Source: Peptostreptococcaceae bacterium oral taxon 113 str. W5053 (GTDB lineage Bacteria > Bacillota > Clostridia > Tissierellales > Peptoniphilaceae). From it: a DNA stretch of 64,000 nt. The position numbers and the translations under genes are program-made. Below the pieces are notes generated by a model. That model did no database searches. It had not been told where the DNA came from and was given only the letters and a program-made list of their open reading frames with translations. The DNA lies in assembly GCA_000467935.1 (NCBI GenBank), contig KI259834.1:66715-130714 (forward strand), written 5' to 3'. Positions 25,766-35,592 of this stretch are shown piece after piece. How positions within the stretch are numbered: the first letter of the stretch is position 1; each line of letters opens with the position of its first letter.

Positions 25766-26773
25766 ATGAAAAAAGAAGATTATAAAAATGTATGGGTTTA
25801 CATAGAAACAGAAAAGGGAAAAGAAAAAAAAGTTGGTTTAGAGTTGTTAAGACCAGGGAGGAAAATAGCAGATGCTTTGCAACAGGAACTGATAGCAGTG
25901 GTTATTGGGCATAGGGTAGAGGAAGTATCGAAATTAGCAATTTGTCATGGGGCAGATAAGGTTATTTTGGTAAACAACGAACAATACGATAGATATTGTA
26001 CTGATGCAATTGCTTTATGTTTAGAACAACTTATTGACAAATATGCACCAAATACTATTTTAATAGGAGCTACGAATAACGGTCGTGATATAGGTCCGAG
26101 AGTTGCGTGTTATTTAAAAACCGGTCTAACTGCCGATTGTACAAGTATTCAATTTAATAAAGAAAATGAAAATGTTACATGGATTCGACCTGCTTTTGGT
26201 GGAAATTTAATGGCAAATATTGAGTGTCCCGATCAAAGACCGCAAATGGGGACGGTAAGACCAGGAGTGTTTAAAAAGCCTGAATATAACTCATTGGCAA
26301 TTGGAGATGTGATTGTTGAAGATATTGTTATTCCGAAGGAAAAAATTCGAACAAAAATTAGAGAAACAGTAAAAGAAGTTATGGAAGCAGTTAATTTAGA
26401 GGATGCAGAAATTATTGTTTCAGGAGGACGAGGATTAGGAAGTGCTGAGAATTTTAAATATATTAGAGAGTTAGCGGAGGTATTAAATGCTGCAATAGGA
26501 TCATCAAGGGCTGCGGTTGATGAAGGATGGATGCCACACGCTCATCAAGTTGGTCAGACAGGAAAGACTGTAGCACCGAAAGTGTATATTGCTTGCGGTA
26601 TTTCTGGTGCAATTCAACATCTGGCGGGAATGTCGGGAGCGGATATTATCATTGCAATTAACAAGGATGAATTTGCACCGATTTTTGAAGTGGCCGATTA
26701 TGGTATTGTTGGAGATTTATTTGAAATTTTACCGGAATTAACAGAAGAAATTAGAAATTATCGAAATCAGTAA
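25766..26773 (+). CDS. etfA: Electron transfer flavoprotein alpha subunit
   Basis: 335 residues. The C-terminal FAD domain is recognised by IIVSGGRGLGSAENF, GSSRAAVDEGWMPHAHQVGQTGK and YIACGISGAIQHLAGM. ATG 25766 has TGGAGG upstream; the frame opens 10 codons earlier, inside etfB, without a site. No ferredoxin-like N-terminal extension is present. Partner of EtfB. Confidence 0.95.
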   Translation: MKKEDYKNVWVYIETEKGKEKKVGLELLRPGRKIADALQQELIAVVIGHRVEEVSKLAICHGADKVILVNNEQYDRYCTDAIALCLEQLIDKYAPNTILIGATNNGRDIGPRVACYLKTGLTADCTSIQFNKENENVTWIRPAFGGNLMANIECPDQRPQMGTVRPGVFKKPEYNSLAIGDVIVEDIVIPKEKIRTKIRETVKEVMEAVNLEDAEIIVSGGRGLGSAENFKYIRELAEVLNAAIGSSRAAVDEGWMPHAHQVGQTGKTVAPKVYIACGISGAIQHLAGMSGADIIIAINKDEFAPIFEVADYGIVGDLFEILPELTEEIRNYRNQ

Positions 26774-26811
26774 TGCAAGTTAATATACATTATTTAGGAA
26801 GGGGAACGGTT

Positions 26812-28044
26812 ATGAAAAATCCATATCAATTATTAGACGGCGTTAGAATTATTGAATTGACAACCTATGTTGCTGCTCCATCAGCGGGTCGAATTCTTGG
26901 AGACTGGGGTGCAGAGATTATTAAAGTAGAGGCTATTCCAAAGGGAGATACTACGAGATTTGCAGTACCTTTACCTGGAATGATTCCTATGACTTATGAT
27001 GTACATAATGCAAATAAAAAAAGTATTGCCTTAGATATAAAAAAACCTTCTGGTGCAGAGATTATGAGAAAGTTATTGTCGACAGCAGATGTGTTTTTAA
27101 CAAACACCAGAAAGCCTGCATTGCAAAAGCTTGGTTTAGATTATGAGACTTTGAGTGAAAAATACCCACGATTAATTCATGCACATATGACAGGTTTTGG
27201 AGAAGCTGGAAAAATGGCAAATGATTCAGGATTTGACAATGTTTGCTATTGGGCATTAGGGGGGGCTATGATAGCATCAATGGAAAAGGATACAGCGCCG
27301 CTAATTCCACCAAGTGCATTTGGAGATAATTCAACAGCAAGTACTATGGCTGCAGCTATTTGTGCTGCTCTTTTAAAACAGAAAAATACAGAAGAAGGGA
27401 GTAAAATTGTTGTCTCACTTTATGGGCAAGCGGTTTATAACATGTTGGAGCCGTTACTTTCAATACAATGTAGTGACCAAGATAAATATCCAAAAAGTAG
27501 ATTAGAGAATACTCCTTTAAGTAATACCTATCAATGCAAAGATGGAAAATGGGTTATGGTCTCATGCCATGAATACGAAAGGTATTTTCCACGTTTTATG
27601 GAGATTATAGGGAGAGAAGATCTTTCTATAAATCCAGAATATAATTCATTTTCCGCGGGGAATAAACGTTCTAAAGAAATTGTGGAAATACTTAGTAATG
27701 GATTTGCAAAATTTAATAGGGATGAATTATGCAAACTTTTAAATCAAAAAGATATACCACATTCGATTATCTGTAATGTATATGATTTGTTAAAATCTGA
27801 ACAAGCTATAGATAATCAATATTTAGTTGAGTTTGTTCAGCCTAATGGGCAAAAATTCATTGAAAGTGCAACTCCGGCAAAGTTTGGAGGAGTTACCGTT
27901 GCGCCTAGAAATAGAGCGCCTTTCCTTGGGGAACAAACAACTAAAATATTAAAAGAGTTAAATTATTCAGATAATGAAATAGAATCGTTATTTAATCAAA
28001 ATGTAATTATGGAAAAGCACGTTCATGCACATGTAAAAGAGTAA
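26812..28044 (+). CDS. Class III CoA-transferase, HadA/FldA-like
   Basis: 410 residues of the CaiB/BaiF family. It opens with LDGVRIIELTTYVAAPSAGR and contains KVEAIPKGDTTRF and SGFDNVCYW with the family's catalytic Asp region. In reductive Stickland pathways the enzyme moves CoA from the product acyl-CoA to the 2-hydroxyacid. ATG 26812 has GGAAGGGG; the frame extends 13 codons upstream to overlap the etfA stop. Length and neighbours fit either HadA (leucine) or FldA (aromatic) types. Confidence 0.85.
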   Translation: MKNPYQLLDGVRIIELTTYVAAPSAGRILGDWGAEIIKVEAIPKGDTTRFAVPLPGMIPMTYDVHNANKKSIALDIKKPSGAEIMRKLLSTADVFLTNTRKPALQKLGLDYETLSEKYPRLIHAHMTGFGEAGKMANDSGFDNVCYWALGGAMIASMEKDTAPLIPPSAFGDNSTASTMAAAICAALLKQKNTEEGSKIVVSLYGQAVYNMLEPLLSIQCSDQDKYPKSRLENTPLSNTYQCKDGKWVMVSCHEYERYFPRFMEIIGREDLSINPEYNSFSAGNKRSKEIVEILSNGFAKFNRDELCKLLNQKDIPHSIICNVYDLLKSEQAIDNQYLVEFVQPNGQKFIESATPAKFGGVTVAPRNRAPFLGEQTTKILKELNYSDNEIESLFNQNVIMEKHVHAHVKE

Positions 28045-28114
28045 ACTTTTTTAAATGGAAATATAGTTTTTCAATAACAGATTAATAGATTATAAGATTG
28101 GGAGAATTATAAAA

Positions 28115-28897
28115 ATGAGTTGGTATCTTGGAATTGATATCGGTTCAGCTTCTTCAAAAGCTGTTCTTATGGATGAAAATAAACAAATAAGAAAAACTGC
28201 AGTACTACCTTTTGGGATAGGAAGCAGTGGACCAGAAAGAGTGATAGATACTGTGTTACAAGATAAAAATTTAACTGTTGAGAATGTAAAATGCATTGTG
28301 GGGACTGGTTATGGGAGAAAAAGTTTAAGTTTTATTCATAAAGAAATAACAGAAATTAGCTGTCATGCGAAAGGTGTCCATCATATATTTCCTAATGTAA
28401 GAACCATATTAGATATTGGAGGGCAAGATGTAAAAACCATTTCTATTGATGAAACGGGTAGAATTATAGAATTTTATATGAATGATAAATGCGCAGCTGG
28501 AACTGGTCGCTTTCTTGAAGTAATGGCCAGAATTCTTGAGTGTCCGATAAACCAATTAGGTGAACTGGATGCTCTTTCTAAAAAGCCGGTTACAGTTAGT
28601 AGCACTTGTACGGTTTTTGCAGAGTCAGAAGTGATTTCTCTTTTGTCGCAAAATTTGAAAAAAGAGGATATTGCGAGAGGAATACATCTTTCAATTATTA
28701 GCCGAGCTATGGGATTATTGTACAGAACAAGGATGGAAGATGATTTTTCAATGACTGGAGGAGTGGCTCAAAATAAGGGTGTGGTGACTTCATTAGAGAG
28801 TGCAATAAATAAAAAAATATATGTTTCAGAATATGCACAGCTTATGGGAGCAGTAGGAGCTGCTTTATTTGCGGTTGAAATGGAAATGGAGAGATAA
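28115..28897 (+). CDS. 2-hydroxyacyl-CoA dehydratase activator (HadI/FldI/HgdC type)
   Basis: 260-residue ASKHA-fold ATPase, expected to be a homodimer bridged by one [4Fe-4S] cluster. YLGIDIGSASSKAVLMDE is the phosphate-binding loop; DIGGQDVKTI and NDKCAAGTGRF supply the ATP site and one cluster Cys; SSTCTVFAESEVISLLS supplies the other Cys. It injects a high-energy electron into the dehydratase at the cost of ATP. It is directly before the two dehydratase genes. The 70-base gap before it shows no terminator. Confidence 0.93.
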   Translation: MSWYLGIDIGSASSKAVLMDENKQIRKTAVLPFGIGSSGPERVIDTVLQDKNLTVENVKCIVGTGYGRKSLSFIHKEITEISCHAKGVHHIFPNVRTILDIGGQDVKTISIDETGRIIEFYMNDKCAAGTGRFLEVMARILECPINQLGELDALSKKPVTVSSTCTVFAESEVISLLSQNLKKEDIARGIHLSIISRAMGLLYRTRMEDDFSMTGGVAQNKGVVTSLESAINKKIYVSEYAQLMGAVGAALFAVEMEMER

Positions 28898-28899
28898 AA

Positions 28900-30135
28900 A
28901 TGAGTGTTATTAATGAAGCGATGACATCTAAAGAAATGTTAGATATCTTGGTTGCAAAAAATATGGAAGATGCCAGAGAAGCGAAAAAAAGAGGAGATTT
29001 AGTATGTTGGTCAAGTTCTATTGCTCCTTGTGAGTTTACTGAAGCAATGGGGATTTATACTGTATATCCTGAAAATCATGTTGTTGGAATTGTGGCTCGA
29101 AAAGGGGCGCAGGAATTGTTAACTTATGCAGAAAGTAAGGGATATTCAAATGATATTTGCGGCTATGCTCGAGTAAATTTAGCGTACATGGATATTCAAA
29201 AATGCATATCGGAGGAACTTCCTTTACCAGATCTTATTTTGTTATGTAACAATATTTGCGAAACTTTGCTTAAATGGTATGAAAATATTGCATATTCATT
29301 AAACGTCCCATTATTGATTTTAGACGTGCCATATAATCACGATTCAGAGGTTTCAGAAGAGAATATAAAATACGTTGAATCGCAGTTGCATGATATGATT
29401 CATCAGTTGGAATTAATTTGCCATAAATCTTTTGATTATAAAAAATTTGAAGAGGTGATGGAAATTGCGAGTCAAAACGCAAAGAATTGGTATGATGCTA
29501 CTGCCTTATGTTCAGTAAAACCATCTCCTTTGAGTGGGTTTGATATGTTTAATTATATGGCTTTAATTGTATGCATGAGAGGAAAGCGTGAGTGTGGGAT
29601 AACATTTAGAAAATTAAAAGAAGAGTTAATTGAAAAAATAAAAAGAGGGGAATGTGGGTTACGTGGAGCAGAAGAAAAATATCGTATTATGTGGGATGGC
29701 ATTGCGTGTTGGCCCTATCTTTCCCATACATATAAGGTACTAAAAAATCAAGGAGTAAATATGACGGGCTCAACTTATCCCTCTGCGTGGACATTGCTTT
29801 ATACGCCTGGGAATTTAAAAGAAATGGCAAGAGCGTATACAAGCATGGGAAACAATTTATCATTAGAGGGGCAAATTAATTTAAGAAAACGAATTATTCG
29901 CGAAACTTGTTGTGATGGAATTGTTATGCATATGAACAGGAGTTGTAAAATGTGTGACTTCCTTCAATATGAGATAGGACAAGCATTAAAGAATGATTTA
30001 AATATTCCGATTACAACTTTTGATGGAGATCAAGCTGATCCGAGGAATTATTCAAAGGCACAATATGAGACAAGAATTGAAGCTTTAGTTGAGATAATGT
30101 CTGTAATAAAACAAAAAGAAAGTGAAAGCAAGTAA
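28900..30135 (+). CDS. 2-hydroxyacyl-CoA dehydratase alpha subunit (HadB/FldB type)
   Basis: 411 residues of the HgdB family. CWSSSIAPCEFTEAMGIY near residue 35, DICGYARVNL around 90 and NNICETLLKWYENIA around 110-125 hold the conserved cysteines of the iron-sulfur dehydratase core. The length matches the known B subunits. It follows the activator by 2 bases and dehydrates an (R)-2-hydroxyacyl-CoA to the 2-enoyl-CoA with the next protein. Confidence 0.92.
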   Translation: MSVINEAMTSKEMLDILVAKNMEDAREAKKRGDLVCWSSSIAPCEFTEAMGIYTVYPENHVVGIVARKGAQELLTYAESKGYSNDICGYARVNLAYMDIQKCISEELPLPDLILLCNNICETLLKWYENIAYSLNVPLLILDVPYNHDSEVSEENIKYVESQLHDMIHQLELICHKSFDYKKFEEVMEIASQNAKNWYDATALCSVKPSPLSGFDMFNYMALIVCMRGKRECGITFRKLKEELIEKIKRGECGLRGAEEKYRIMWDGIACWPYLSHTYKVLKNQGVNMTGSTYPSAWTLLYTPGNLKEMARAYTSMGNNLSLEGQINLRKRIIRETCCDGIVMHMNRSCKMCDFLQYEIGQALKNDLNIPITTFDGDQADPRNYSKAQYETRIEALVEIMSVIKQKESESK

Positions 30136-30145
30136 GGTGATATAA

Positions 30146-31273
30146 ATGGAACTTAATATAATAATAAATCAACTTGTAGATAAAGCAAAAAAACCAAAAA
30201 AAACTATTTTAGAAAGTTGTAAAAGTAAAAACAAGAAGGCTGTTGGGTGGGTTGCACCTTATGCTCCAGAAGAAATAATTTATGCTTTTGATTGTGTGCC
30301 TGTAGGTTTATGGGGAGGAAAAACAGAGCTGTTAAAAGCTAGAACTTATTTGCCTGTGTTTGCTTGTTCTATAATGCAATCTGTAATGGAATTTGAGGTT
30401 AAGGGTACATATGATTTTTTGGAGGCAGTTTTAATTCCGGCTGTTTGTGACACTTTAAAATGTTTTGGACAAAAATGGAAAGGAACTTGTCCGGTGATTC
30501 CGTTTGTTTATCCTCAAAATAGAAAGGCAAAAGGAGCAAATCATTTTTTAGAAACTGAATTTAAAACGATGATTTCAAAATTAGAGGTTATTCTTGAAAA
30601 GTCATTTTCTATAGACGATTTAAATACTAGTATAGAAATCTATAATAAATATCGTTGGGCAATGAGAAATTTTGTTGAATTAGCCTCTCAACATACCAGC
30701 ATTATTACTCCTTCTATTAGGCATAATATTATAAAGGCATCTTATTTTATGGATAAAAAAGAATACTATACTCTTATTAAAAAGTTAAATGAAAAATTAG
30801 AAGTAATGCCTAAAGACAAGAATCAAAAAAATAAAGTTATTGTAACTGGTTTGATGTTGGAACCGGAAGAGTTGATCTTAGAATTTGAAAATATTGGAGT
30901 TACAATTGTTGCGGATGATTTAGCACAAGAATCAAGACAGTTCAGAACGGATGTTCCATTTATGGCTAATCCGCTTTCTGCATTGGCACAACAATGGATT
31001 AATCATACTGCATGTTCTTTGGCATTTGATCCAAAAAAACAACGAATTCAATCTATTATTGATTTAGTAAATCATTATAATGCAGAGGGTGTTGTTTTGG
31101 CCTTAATGAAATTTTGTGACCCTGAAGAGTATGATGTTCCATTGATTATAGAGGCATTAAGAGAAAAGAAGATACCATTTTTAGTGATTGAGATTGATCA
31201 ACAGGCTACATCTTTCGGGCAAGTCATTACAAAAGTGGAAAGTTTTGTTGATATGCTTTATACATATAAATAG
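30146..31273 (+). CDS. 2-hydroxyacyl-CoA dehydratase beta subunit (HadC/FldC type)
   Basis: 375 residues, the same length as known C subunits. The N-terminal KKAVGWVAPYAPEEIIYAF and AVCDTLKCFGQKWKG match the HgdB family; cysteines at the latter motif ligate the second [4Fe-4S] cluster. FVIEIDQQ-like C-terminal residues (FLVIEIDQQATSFGQ) are also typical. Heterodimer partner of the preceding protein. Confidence 0.92.
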   Translation: MELNIIINQLVDKAKKPKKTILESCKSKNKKAVGWVAPYAPEEIIYAFDCVPVGLWGGKTELLKARTYLPVFACSIMQSVMEFEVKGTYDFLEAVLIPAVCDTLKCFGQKWKGTCPVIPFVYPQNRKAKGANHFLETEFKTMISKLEVILEKSFSIDDLNTSIEIYNKYRWAMRNFVELASQHTSIITPSIRHNIIKASYFMDKKEYYTLIKKLNEKLEVMPKDKNQKNKVIVTGLMLEPEELILEFENIGVTIVADDLAQESRQFRTDVPFMANPLSALAQQWINHTACSLAFDPKKQRIQSIIDLVNHYNAEGVVLALMKFCDPEEYDVPLIIEALREKKIPFLVIEIDQQATSFGQVITKVESFVDMLYTYK

Positions 31274-31301
31274 AAATTGTTTTGACTATGGAGGCTTTAA
31301 A

Positions 31302-32846
31302 ATGGCATTTGAAATGAATATAGTAAAATATTTACACTATAATGCTAAAGAGTTTGGAGATTGCATAGCATATGTATATAATGAAATTGAATATTCGTGG
31401 AAAGAAATAGATATATTATCAAATAAGGCTGCAATTATATTAGAAAAAAATGGTATACAAAAATTGAAACATGTTGGTATTTATGGAATGAATTCCATAG
31501 AGTGGATAGTTTTTTATTATGGTTTATTAAAAGTCGGAGCAGTGCCTGTTTTAATTAATTATGAATATAAAACTAAAGAATTAGAGAGAATTCTAGATGC
31601 TTTTGATATAAAAATTCTTTTAAAAGGTGAATTAAAATCAGATGTGGGAGAGAATTCTGTATTTGACTTAAGGAAAATTATTGATATTATACAATGCTTT
31701 TCCTGGATGAAAAGGGAAAAATATGAGGAAAATAATATTGAATATGAAAAGTATATTTTTCCGGATGATACGGCATGTATTATTTTTACTTCAGGGACAA
31801 CAAGCATTCCTAAAGGAGTAGTTTTGTCGCATCGCAGCATATTAGGTAATGGGTGCGCAATGGCAGATCAAATTGGCTGGACGAGGAAAGATTGTTTACT
31901 ATTAGCGATGCCTATGTACCATTGCTCGGGATTAACTGCAGGTATTCTTATGGCGATGTGTCATCAAACGAAGACGGTTATTATGAATTATTTTACTCCC
32001 GCATTAGTACTAAAAAATCTTCAGAAATATCGTTGTACTGCATTTAGTGCGGTTCCGTCAATGTTATTAATTCTTGAACAATTATCAGAATTTGAAAACG
32101 CAGACTTTTCTTTTCTTGAATCAGGAACAGTAGCCGGTTCTACTTTTTCTGAAGTAGATTATAACAGAATTGTAAAAAAACTAAAAATGTTTAGATTGCA
32201 ACCTTGTTATGGACAAACAGAAACTGCACCTATTGTAACAATGGCCACTCTTGAGGATAGTTTAGAAAAAAAGAGTAAAACTGTTGGTAAAGCATTACCT
32301 GGTGTGAAAATTAGAATATGGGGTTTAGAAGAGGATAGGGAATTAGAATCGGGTGGAATAGGGGAAATTCAAGTTCAAACTCCCTATGTAATGAAGGGGT
32401 ACTACTGTAATAAAATAGCAGAAATTAAGAAATGGACAAAAGACGGCTGGCTGAAAACGGAAGATATAGGATATCTGGACAGTGATCAATATTTATATTT
32501 TATTGGAAGAATCAAAGATATTATTATTCGTGGAGGAGAAAATATTACCCCTTTTGAAGTCGAACAGGCAATCCTTGATTTTGGTAATTGTATTGAGGAG
32601 GTGAAGGTAGTCGGAGTTCCGGATAGAATATTAGGAGAGAATGTAGCGGCAATAATAAAAGTGAAAAACAAAGATTATGATATACTAAAACCTTTAAAAA
32701 TTTATTTAAACAATCACTTGACTAGATTTAAAATACCACGATATTATATATTTGTAGAGAAATTCCCAATGACAGGTACAGGTAAGATTGACTTAGCTCA
32801 ACTAAAAACTTTTGCAAAAGATTATGTTTCTAATCAAAAAGATTGA
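31302..32846 (+). CDS. AMP-dependent acyl-CoA synthetase/ligase
   Basis: 514 residues of the ANL superfamily. CIIFTSGTTSIPKGVVLSHR is the AMP/phosphate loop, CYGQTE the A5 motif, WLKTEDIGYLD A7, and FPMTGTGKIDL contains the catalytic Lys. ATG 31302 sits after TGGAGG. In the fld cluster of Clostridium sporogenes a ligase (FldL) makes the first acyl-CoA that primes the CoA-transferase; the same role fits here. Confidence 0.9.
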   Translation: MAFEMNIVKYLHYNAKEFGDCIAYVYNEIEYSWKEIDILSNKAAIILEKNGIQKLKHVGIYGMNSIEWIVFYYGLLKVGAVPVLINYEYKTKELERILDAFDIKILLKGELKSDVGENSVFDLRKIIDIIQCFSWMKREKYEENNIEYEKYIFPDDTACIIFTSGTTSIPKGVVLSHRSILGNGCAMADQIGWTRKDCLLLAMPMYHCSGLTAGILMAMCHQTKTVIMNYFTPALVLKNLQKYRCTAFSAVPSMLLILEQLSEFENADFSFLESGTVAGSTFSEVDYNRIVKKLKMFRLQPCYGQTETAPIVTMATLEDSLEKKSKTVGKALPGVKIRIWGLEEDRELESGGIGEIQVQTPYVMKGYYCNKIAEIKKWTKDGWLKTEDIGYLDSDQYLYFIGRIKDIIIRGGENITPFEVEQAILDFGNCIEEVKVVGVPDRILGENVAAIIKVKNKDYDILKPLKIYLNNHLTRFKIPRYYIFVEKFPMTGTGKIDLAQLKTFAKDYVSNQKD

Positions 32847-32883
32847 CTCATTAAATAAAGCCCATAAAAGGTGGTGTATTATA

Positions 32884-34209
32884 ATGCAGCTTTCAAAAGA
32901 TGATTTACTGAAATGTATTAATCAAAGTGTTGACGGTATTATGATTAGTGATCATAGAGGCGTTATATTATATGTCAACGAGCAATATATTGCATTGACT
33001 AAACTTTCAAAAGATATTATTGGACATAATATGCAGGAGTATGTAGAAGCAAAGGTCGTCGAACAATCGACTTGTCTTTCTGCAATAAAACATAATAGAG
33101 TGTATACAAGAATCCATCATGAATTAAATGATGTAGAAATTATTTCTGTTTCTAAACCTGTATATAATAAAAAAAAAGAAATAGAATATGTAATAACCAA
33201 TGTAAGAGATATTTCCACATACATAAATATTGAAAAGAATTTAAAACAAACCGATAGGAAATTTGGAGAATTATTTGATGCGATTAAAGAAAATAAGCAA
33301 GAATTAGTAGTTAGTTCACCTGAAATGATAAATATAATGCATTTAGCACAGAAGGTTAGCAAAGTGGACACCAGTATTCTTTTATTAGGAGAAACGGGTG
33401 TCGGGAAAGATGTATTTGCGGAATTTATTCATAAAAACAGCATAAGAAAAGGTGAAAGATTTATTGCATTAAATTGTGGAGCCATTCCAAATGAACTTAT
33501 GGAATCTGAATTATTTGGATATGAAGCAGGTAGTTTTACGGGTGGCTTAAAAGAGGGAAAACAGGGTATTTTATACCACGCTAATAAAGGAACATTATTT
33601 TTAGATGAAATTGGAGATTTGCCCTATCATTTGCAAGTCAAGCTATTAAGAGTGCTTGAAAAACGAAAATATAGTCCTATAGGAAGTGTAAAAGAAATCC
33701 CGCTAAATATTAGAGTAATTGCTGCTACAAATAAAAATATCCAGGAGCAAATACGAAACAATAAATTTAGAGAGGATTTATATTACAGGCTGAGTGTACT
33801 AACTCTTCTTATTCCACCTCTTAGGAAAAGGCAAGGAGATATTATTCCTTTAGCAGTGTATTTTTTAAAAAAATACAATAGTAAATATGGAGTATCGAAA
33901 AAATTTGATACAGACACCTTAATTCAATTACAACGATATCACTGGCCTGGAAATGTTCGAGAACTTAAAAATATTATCGAAAAAATGGTAATTTTATCGC
34001 AAGGAGATATACTTGATTTTCAACTTGCATTTGCTCATGAAGAAATTACAGAGGAGCAATTGTCTTTAAAATCTTTTTTGGGAAAAAAGGAAAAGGAGTA
34101 TTTAATTAACATGAAAAAGGTATATAAAACTACAAGAGAAGTCGCTAAAGCAATTGGAGTAGACCATTCAACAGTGGTAAGGAAATATAAAAAGTATGGG
34201 ATTTCATGA
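32884..34209 (+). CDS. Sigma-54-dependent transcriptional activator (PAS-AAA+-HTH)
   Basis: 441 residues. A PAS-like sensor covers about 10-125 (MISDHRGVILYVNEQYIALT). The AAA+ domain (about 150-380) has Walker A GETGVGKD, Walker B GTLFLDEIGD and the sigma-54 contact loop GSFTGG, which differs from the usual GAFTGA. A short C-terminal helix-turn-helix (TTREVAKAIGVDHSTVVRKY) binds DNA. ATG 32884 follows AAAGGTGG. As last gene of the operon it would activate the -24/-12 promoter at 22622 through the palindrome at 22535; its PAS domain may bind the substrate acid or amino acid. Confidence 0.92.
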   Translation: MQLSKDDLLKCINQSVDGIMISDHRGVILYVNEQYIALTKLSKDIIGHNMQEYVEAKVVEQSTCLSAIKHNRVYTRIHHELNDVEIISVSKPVYNKKKEIEYVITNVRDISTYINIEKNLKQTDRKFGELFDAIKENKQELVVSSPEMINIMHLAQKVSKVDTSILLLGETGVGKDVFAEFIHKNSIRKGERFIALNCGAIPNELMESELFGYEAGSFTGGLKEGKQGILYHANKGTLFLDEIGDLPYHLQVKLLRVLEKRKYSPIGSVKEIPLNIRVIAATNKNIQEQIRNNKFREDLYYRLSVLTLLIPPLRKRQGDIIPLAVYFLKKYNSKYGVSKKFDTDTLIQLQRYHWPGNVRELKNIIEKMVILSQGDILDFQLAFAHEEITEEQLSLKSFLGKKEKEYLINMKKVYKTTREVAKAIGVDHSTVVRKYKKYGIS

Positions 34210-34302
34210 GAAAACAAAGAGGCTTTTGTTTCAAAGAGAAAGGAATTTGTTAGGTTACACTGTAAATTATTATAAGTGAAGATATTTTAAAAGTTATTTT
34301 AT

Positions 34303-34344
34303 TCTATAAAAAAATCTCCGTAAAAAACGGAGATTTTTTATAGA
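34303..34344 (+). terminator. Terminator of the reductive amino acid operon
   Basis: A near-perfect palindrome: AAAAATCTCCGT pairs with ACGGAGATTTTTT around a short A loop, flanked by CTAT/ATAG. It is about 95 bases after the activator stop and symmetrical enough to work in both directions. Confidence 0.85.
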
Positions 34345-34794
34345 ACTAATGGAGTTCCAACAGTTCATACAAAAGAAGAGGTCAGTAATTTATGATCATA
34401 AAAATATAAAATCTTTCTTGACAAAAGTTCATGATACTGTTGATTTTCATGGTAAAAGAGGTCTGAGTATACAAAATACCGCACAAAGAATGAGTATTGG
34501 CAGATAAGTTCTTTGTGTGTAGAGGCAGAAAAAACTATTTATGTACCTTGAAAATTCTTCTTTTGCAGTTAGGCACAACTAACATGAATTAAGAATATCA
34601 TAGGAGAAGAAATCTGTCAATGGGAGGATTCTTTTTTTTATTGCTTATCAAAAAAGGATGGAAATAGAAGTAGCTTTTTGGGAACGGTTTGCTTTTTTCG
34701 GTGTTCGTTAAGTAAAGACGGAGGCATTTTTTTAAAAATAGGAAACATGATATAATATTCTGGGGCAGTAATAGAAAAAAAGAAGGAGAACAAG
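34345..34794. other. 450-base intergenic region before thiM
   Basis: No supported gene. An 11-base imperfect hairpin (around 34480-34525, CACAAAGAA with TTCTTTGTG) and a TATAAT at 34751-34756 with a poor -35 are visible. I searched for the conserved TPP aptamer elements (CTGAGA, and the CTGATCTGGATAATGCCAG-like half) and did not find them together. Confidence 0.5.
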
Positions 34795-35592
34795 ATGGAT
34801 TTTTTATATCAAATTCAAAAAAAATCTCCATTGATTCATATGATCAGCAATTATGTAACTGCTACGGACACGGCCAATGCTCTTTTGGCTATAGGGGCAA
34901 GTCCGGTGATGTCCGATGACCCTTTGGAAGTGGAGGAGGTTACATCTATAGCGGATGCCTTAGTTTTAAATATGGGGACTTTCAGTCCGGCTCATGCCGA
35001 GGCGATGTTCTTGGCGGGAAAAAAGGCAAAAAGCATGGGAAAATCAGTGATTTTGGATCCTGTAGGGGTGGGAATTTCCCGTCTGCGCAGAGAAGCGGTA
35101 AAACGTATTTTGGAAGAGATAGGACCGGATATTGTGAAGGGAAATTTTTCCGAGATGGCTTTTTTGGCGGGAGAGGAAAGTCGCAGTCGAGGGGTTGATG
35201 TGTCCGAGGAGGATGCACGCAAAGACGGTTTGTCCATTGCTTTAAAGGTGTATCAAAAATGGGGTTGTGTGGCGGCAGTCACAGGAAAGACGGATATAGT
35301 TGTCTTTCAAAATAAGGCGGTGGAGATTTATAACGGTCATCCGGCGCTTAAAAAGATGACGGGAACAGGATGTATCACCGGGGGTATTATAGGTGCTTTC
35401 CTTTGCATAGAAGACGCTTTTTCGGCAGCAGTACACGGGCTGATGCTAGTCGGTTTATGCGGCGAAAAAGGATATGAAAAGGCAGGATACTTAGGGAGTG
35501 GAAGTTTTCATCGTGCTTTTATGGATGCTTTAAGCGATTGGACAGCGGAAGAACTTGAGAAGAGAGGAAAAATCAGTGAAATACGATTATAG
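34795..35592 (+). CDS. thiM: Hydroxyethylthiazole kinase
   Basis: 265 residues. It phosphorylates the thiazole alcohol (THZ) for thiamine salvage. Characteristic stretches are PLIHMISNYVTATDTANALLAIGASPVMS, spread over the N-terminus, VLDPVGVG (ILDPVGVGISRLR) and GTGCITGGIIGAF, with the anion-hole/catalytic Cys region near 190-200. AGAAGGAG precedes the start. It overlaps the thiE-HAD gene by 17 bases. Confidence 0.95.
   Translation: MDFLYQIQKKSPLIHMISNYVTATDTANALLAIGASPVMSDDPLEVEEVTSIADALVLNMGTFSPAHAEAMFLAGKKAKSMGKSVILDPVGVGISRLRREAVKRILEEIGPDIVKGNFSEMAFLAGEESRSRGVDVSEEDARKDGLSIALKVYQKWGCVAAVTGKTDIVVFQNKAVEIYNGHPALKKMTGTGCITGGIIGAFLCIEDAFSAAVHGLMLVGLCGEKGYEKAGYLGSGSFHRAFMDALSDWTAEELEKRGKISEIRL

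Noticed and set aside
34345..34794. TPP riboswitch upstream of thiM
   Set aside because: Only a loose CTGAG-like piece occurs; the conserved second half of the aptamer is absent.
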